A DNA stretch of 64,000 bases from Taurinivorans muris (GTDB lineage: Bacteria; Desulfobacterota; Desulfovibrionia; Desulfovibrionales; Desulfovibrionaceae), in contig NZ_CP065938.1 in NCBI RefSeq assembly GCF_025232395.1, positions 372,001-436,000 on the forward strand. Direction: 5' to 3'. This document shows, piece after piece, positions 61,140 to 64,000 of this stretch. A program made the translations under genes and the position numbers. The notes beneath the pieces were generated by a model. It had not been told where the DNA came from. It ran no database searches and saw nothing but the letters and a program-made list of their open reading frames with translations. Each line of letters begins with the position of its first letter. Within the stretch, counting starts at the first letter, position 1.

Positions 61140-61454
61140 TTAAGCCGTGAGGCTTGAATAATAGCTTTCCGCCAATTGCTGGAAGCGTTTTTGGTCCTGC
61201 GTGGTCAGAAGTTCCTCGATGTCTTCCGGTCTTATGCTTTGCGTATCATATTTGATTGTCACTGCTTGCGTAAAAAAATTGAATTTAATGTCAAGTACCG
61301 CTTTAGGCATGGAGCGCCCTTTAAATTCCGCAATAATGTTTTTTACAGCCGGGTCTGAAATGGCGGAGGCTTTCACTTTCAATGTTATCGTGCCTGCCTT
61401 ATGTTCGCTGACTGACAAGTAGTTTCGCAAAGAAGCGAGGTTCTCAAAATTCAT
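61140..61454 (-). CDS. Small conserved-looking protein downstream of rsmA
   Basis: I do not recognise a named family for this 104-residue protein. The order strand-helix-strand (TITLKVKAS, DPAVKNIIAEF, KAVLDIKFNFFTQAVTIKYD, PEDIEELL) suggests a ferredoxin-like fold similar to heavy-metal-associated domains, but the CxxC metal motif is absent. AAGGAG lies 6 nt before the ATG at 61454, which is preferred to the ATG 6 bp upstream that touches the ribosome site. It follows rsmA by about 10 bp. Confidence 0.6.
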   Translation of the reverse strand: MNFENLASLRNYLSVSEHKAGTITLKVKASAISDPAVKNIIAEFKGRSMPKAVLDIKFNFFTQAVTIKYDTQSIRPEDIEELLTTQDQKRFQQLAESYYSSLTA

Positions 61455-61464
61455 TTTCATCTCC

Positions 61465-62268
61465 TTATTTTATTGGAAAAAGCAAATCCGCAAGTTTTTG
61501 GAATTGTTTCGGACTGAGCGTTTCCGCGCGGCTTTCCTTAGGGATTTCCATTTGCTGCCAAATTGTTTCGGCATATTGGCTTGGAAAAGCTTTTTGAAAA
61601 ATGCCGTGCAGCTGTTTCCTGCGTTGTTGAAACGCTGTTTTTATGAGTGTGGCGAGATATTCGGGATGTTTGGGCAATTCTTCTTCAGGCAGAGGTTTAA
61701 AAATAATGATTTCCGAGTCCACTTTTGGGGGAGGGGTGAAAGCGCTCGGACGGATGACAAACCCTTTTTCAACTTTGCAAAAGCTTTGTATCCAAGCGGA
61801 TAACGCTCCGTATGTCTTATTGCCTTCTTTCGCCCGTATGCGTTCGGCGACTTCTTTTTGTATCATGAAAACGGCTTTGGATAATTTCGGAACTTGGCTC
61901 ACAATATCCCACATGAGCGGAGAGGCGACATTATAGGGCAGATTGCCGATGATTTTCCAGTTTCCCCGTAAATCCCGCCACGGAAAGGTAAGCGCGTCCG
62001 TATGGAAAACCCGCATATGTCCGAGTTTGTTTTCTTCGGCGTATTGCGCGTGGTTTCGGGCAAAAACATCATCCTTTTCAAGCAGCCAAAGTTTTTGGCA
62101 GTCCAAAGCCCGTAAAATGGAAGTCAACGCTCCGGGACCCGGACCGATTTCCAAGATTTGATCGGCGGCGGAAAAATCGCCAAGCTCAATGATTTTATTG
62201 ATAACACTTTCATTTTTCAGAAAATGTTGTCCCAAACTTTTTTTTGCTGGAATTTTTTCTGTGTTCAT
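61465..62268 (-). CDS. rsmA: 16S rRNA dimethyladenosine transferase RsmA (KsgA)
   Basis: This 267-residue methyltransferase dimethylates two adjacent adenines near the 3' end of 16S rRNA. KKSLGQHFLKNESVINKII is the hallmark start, ILEIGPGPGALT the SAM motif, and IGNLPYNVASPLMWDI contains the NLPY catalytic motif. The C-terminal helical domain is complete. It starts 8 bp after the EF-G-like stop and overlaps none; the ribosome site lies in the EF-G 3' end. Confidence 0.93.
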   Translation of the reverse strand: MNTEKIPAKKSLGQHFLKNESVINKIIELGDFSAADQILEIGPGPGALTSILRALDCQKLWLLEKDDVFARNHAQYAEENKLGHMRVFHTDALTFPWRDLRGNWKIIGNLPYNVASPLMWDIVSQVPKLSKAVFMIQKEVAERIRAKEGNKTYGALSAWIQSFCKVEKGFVIRPSAFTPPPKVDSEIIIFKPLPEEELPKHPEYLATLIKTAFQQRRKQLHGIFQKAFPSQYAETIWQQMEIPKESRAETLSPKQFQKLADLLFPIK

Positions 62269-62276
62269 ATTCAGCC

Positions 62277-64000
62277 CTAAAGGGTGTCATAGCGTAAAAA
62301 TTGCATGCTCAGGCTTGCTCTGCCTTGCGTGGAGGAGCGCAAATTAGTGGCAAACCCGAAAAGTTCCTGCATGGGAGCCAAAGCGACAATGCTTTTTTGA
62401 TTTTGTTTTTCAAAAAGCTGTTCAACCTTTGCTTTGCAAGTGTTCAAAAGGTTCATGACCGCACCGAGGTTTTCTTCCGGAACGGAAATTTCAAGTTTCA
62501 TAATCGGATAGAGGGTGACGACTTTGGCTTGCGCGTACGCTTCACGCAAAGCGAAATGGAGCGCATTTTGTATACCCACCAAACTCGTGTTTTCATTTTC
62601 AAGGATATTTACAAGCGTAAATTCAATATCCGCAAGCGCCAATCCATTGTTGTTCCCGCTTTCCAAAATGCTGAGGCAGTAATCTTCAACTGTTTTTACC
62701 GTATCTTCTTTACTTATGTTTTTTTGTTTTTGGATAACGGTTTTCGCTTGTTCGGAAAGGCATATCGCATTGCCTTGTCCGCGTTCGCGCTTTCGCAGAC
62801 TGATTTCGGCGTGTCCTTGGTGCAGTTTGTCGCCAAGCTCTCTTTCAAAACGGTAACTGGCTTGTATCGGCTCTGAATTATTGATACTTTCTTTCAATAT
62901 GACCTGAGGGTTGCCGATACGGGGTTTTATTTTGTATTCACGTTCGATGCGTTCCGCCAAAACGGACAAATGCAGCTCGCCCATGCCGGAAACAAGGCGG
63001 AAGCCTTCTTCATTGTTGACAAGAAGAGTCGGATCTTCGAGGGTGTATTGGGCGAGGGCATTGTCCAAAATATCGGCTTCTTCACTGTTTTTGGGTTCAA
63101 AAGCAAGAGAAATGACCGGTTGGTATTTGTTGAAATCCTCATAGGGTTCAAGGTTCGGGTCATTGGAAAGGGTGTGTCCCGTCTGCACGGTTTTCATTCC
63201 GATAACTCCAATCAAATCACCTGCATACGCTTCTTTCACCCGTTCATGATAATCCGCATGCAATTTATAGATATGGTCTATGCGTTCATGCTTTTGCAGA
63301 TTGATATTATAGAGGGTGGAGTTTTCTTTCAAAATACCGTTATATATTCTTACAAAAGAAAATCTGTGATTATTTTCAAGCATTACTTTAAAGACGAGCG
63401 TTTTTACGGTATCGGGGTTGAATGCTTCCGATTTCAGCGGTTTCGCCTCAAGAGGGCTTGGCAGGTAATCGCAAATGGCGTCAAGCAATGGCTGAATGCC
63501 GCTGTTTTTTAATGCAGAGCCCATAAGAACGGGTGTTGCCAGTTTTGCAATGGCTATTTTACGTATGCTTTCTTTTATGTCTTCAATGCCATAGGTTTTG
63601 TTAAAATATTTTTCTAGAAAATCGTCGTCCAGTTCGGCGATTTCTTCCAGCAGTTTTTCCCTCCAAATCTCGGCTTCAATACGCTCTTCGCCTTCCAGAG
63701 GGGTATAGAGCACGGTTTCGCCTTGGTCTTCTTCCGAAAATTCAATTTTTTGCAAAGTCAGCAAATCGGCAAGTCCTGAAAAGTCTTGCCCTTGCCCCAA
63801 AGGAATTTGCAGGACAAGCGGTTTTGTCTGCAAACGTGTTTGCATGGAAGAAAGAACGGTTTCAAAATCAGCGCCTATTCTGTCTAATTTATTGATAAAG
63901 GCGAGTTTTGGTATTTGCAGGGCTTCCGATTGTTTCCATACTGTTTCCGACTGCGGTTCAACCCCGCCGACCGCGCAAAAAATCCCGACCGCCCCGTCAA
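62277..64000 (-). CDS. Elongation factor G-like GTPase, 5' end cut by window edge
   Basis: The C-terminal 574 residues of an EF-G family protein are seen; the frame runs off the window. The G-domain end reads DGAVGIFCAVGGVEPQSETVW followed by FINKLDRIGADF, with NKLD as the G4 motif. Domains II to V follow (GMGELHLSVLAERIEREY, TQGRASLSMQFL). It differs from translational EF-G in domain IV: the tip loop with its key histidine (HDVDS) is absent, with NTSLVGIQNALHFALREA at that place, and the GQYGHV block is replaced by LHQGHAEISLRKRERGQGN. It is more like EF-G paralogues (EF-G2 type) than the housekeeping factor. Confidence 0.75.
   Translation of the reverse strand, partial: DGAVGIFCAVGGVEPQSETVWKQSEALQIPKLAFINKLDRIGADFETVLSSMQTRLQTKPLVLQIPLGQGQDFSGLADLLTLQKIEFSEEDQGETVLYTPLEGEERIEAEIWREKLLEEIAELDDDFLEKYFNKTYGIEDIKESIRKIAIAKLATPVLMGSALKNSGIQPLLDAICDYLPSPLEAKPLKSEAFNPDTVKTLVFKVMLENNHRFSFVRIYNGILKENSTLYNINLQKHERIDHIYKLHADYHERVKEAYAGDLIGVIGMKTVQTGHTLSNDPNLEPYEDFNKYQPVISLAFEPKNSEEADILDNALAQYTLEDPTLLVNNEEGFRLVSGMGELHLSVLAERIEREYKIKPRIGNPQVILKESINNSEPIQASYRFERELGDKLHQGHAEISLRKRERGQGNAICLSEQAKTVIQKQKNISKEDTVKTVEDYCLSILESGNNNGLALADIEFTLVNILENENTSLVGIQNALHFALREAYAQAKVVTLYPIMKLEISVPEENLGAVMNLLNTCKAKVEQLFEKQNQKSIVALAPMQELFGFATNLRSSTQGRASLSMQFLRYDTL

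Overview
The window looks like the chromosome of a low-to-moderate-GC, anaerobic member of the Desulfovibrionales (formerly deltaproteobacteria). The pointers are a decaheme cytochrome in front of an rnfCDGEAB-apbE operon, a fused ispDF gene next to rnpB, AprA/AprB-type flavoprotein and ferredoxin genes, a ferredoxin-thioredoxin reductase, a RACo-like ASKHA protein, DUF362 ferredoxins, LpxI and fliM. The transporter content and modest GC suggest a host-associated (gut) relative of Bilophila, Lawsonia or Taurinivorans. That placement is inference; no 16S gene is in the window.

Layout. 1-1900 is mobile DNA: a tnpA-only IS200-like element with a ribosome-site hairpin, then a complete 711-bp IS1595-family (IS1016-type) element with an 8-bp target duplication. 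1940-3880 holds a radical SAM gene, a truncated glycosidase-like gene ending at an 86-bp palindrome, and an AT-rich promoter region. 3878-11939 is a GntR-headed operon: TSUP exporter, TctB, TctA, M20 peptidase, TctC, an orphan SsuA/TauA-like binding protein and a second M20 peptidase. 12084-17953 is a Crp/Fnr regulator followed by a second operon, tctCBA plus AprA-like and AprB-like proteins, with a CRP-type palindrome placed at about -41.5 from the predicted start. aspA is convergent to it. 19662-25977 is a lipoprotein and a TolC/MFP/RND efflux operon. A decayed IS605-type right end lies at 26003-26164.

26332-30660 encodes a biotin-dependent carboxylase: BCCP-like protein, fused AccA-AccD, and AccC. 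30843-34614 carries FTR, a membrane-anchored glutaredoxin, an Rsm22-type methyltransferase and the RACo-like protein. fliM, htpX, an EamA transporter and a GarR-like dehydrogenase follow. Then come two paralogous DUF362 ferredoxins, a LarE-like protein and radA. 43447-50317 is dhcA-rnfCDGEAB-apbE. On the minus strand after it lie MFS, lpxI, ispDF, rnpB, a zinc-ribbon protein and a Nif3 protein. The last stretch has a DsbA-like protein with an unknown partner, tyrA-aroA-xseA, a secreted HbpS-like protein, a small unknown protein, rsmA and a divergent EF-G cut by the window edge.

How it fits together. The two TTT loci look like catabolic or respiratory modules for one or more unidentified organic anions. 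The first contains a sulfite/sulfonate-exporter-type protein and a sulfonate-type binding protein. The second contains a reductase modelled on APS reductase. An organosulfur link is therefore a reasonable but unproven idea. The Rnf complex with its decaheme cytochrome would couple the ferredoxin/NADH pool, the ion gradient and periplasmic cytochromes. The rest is housekeeping.
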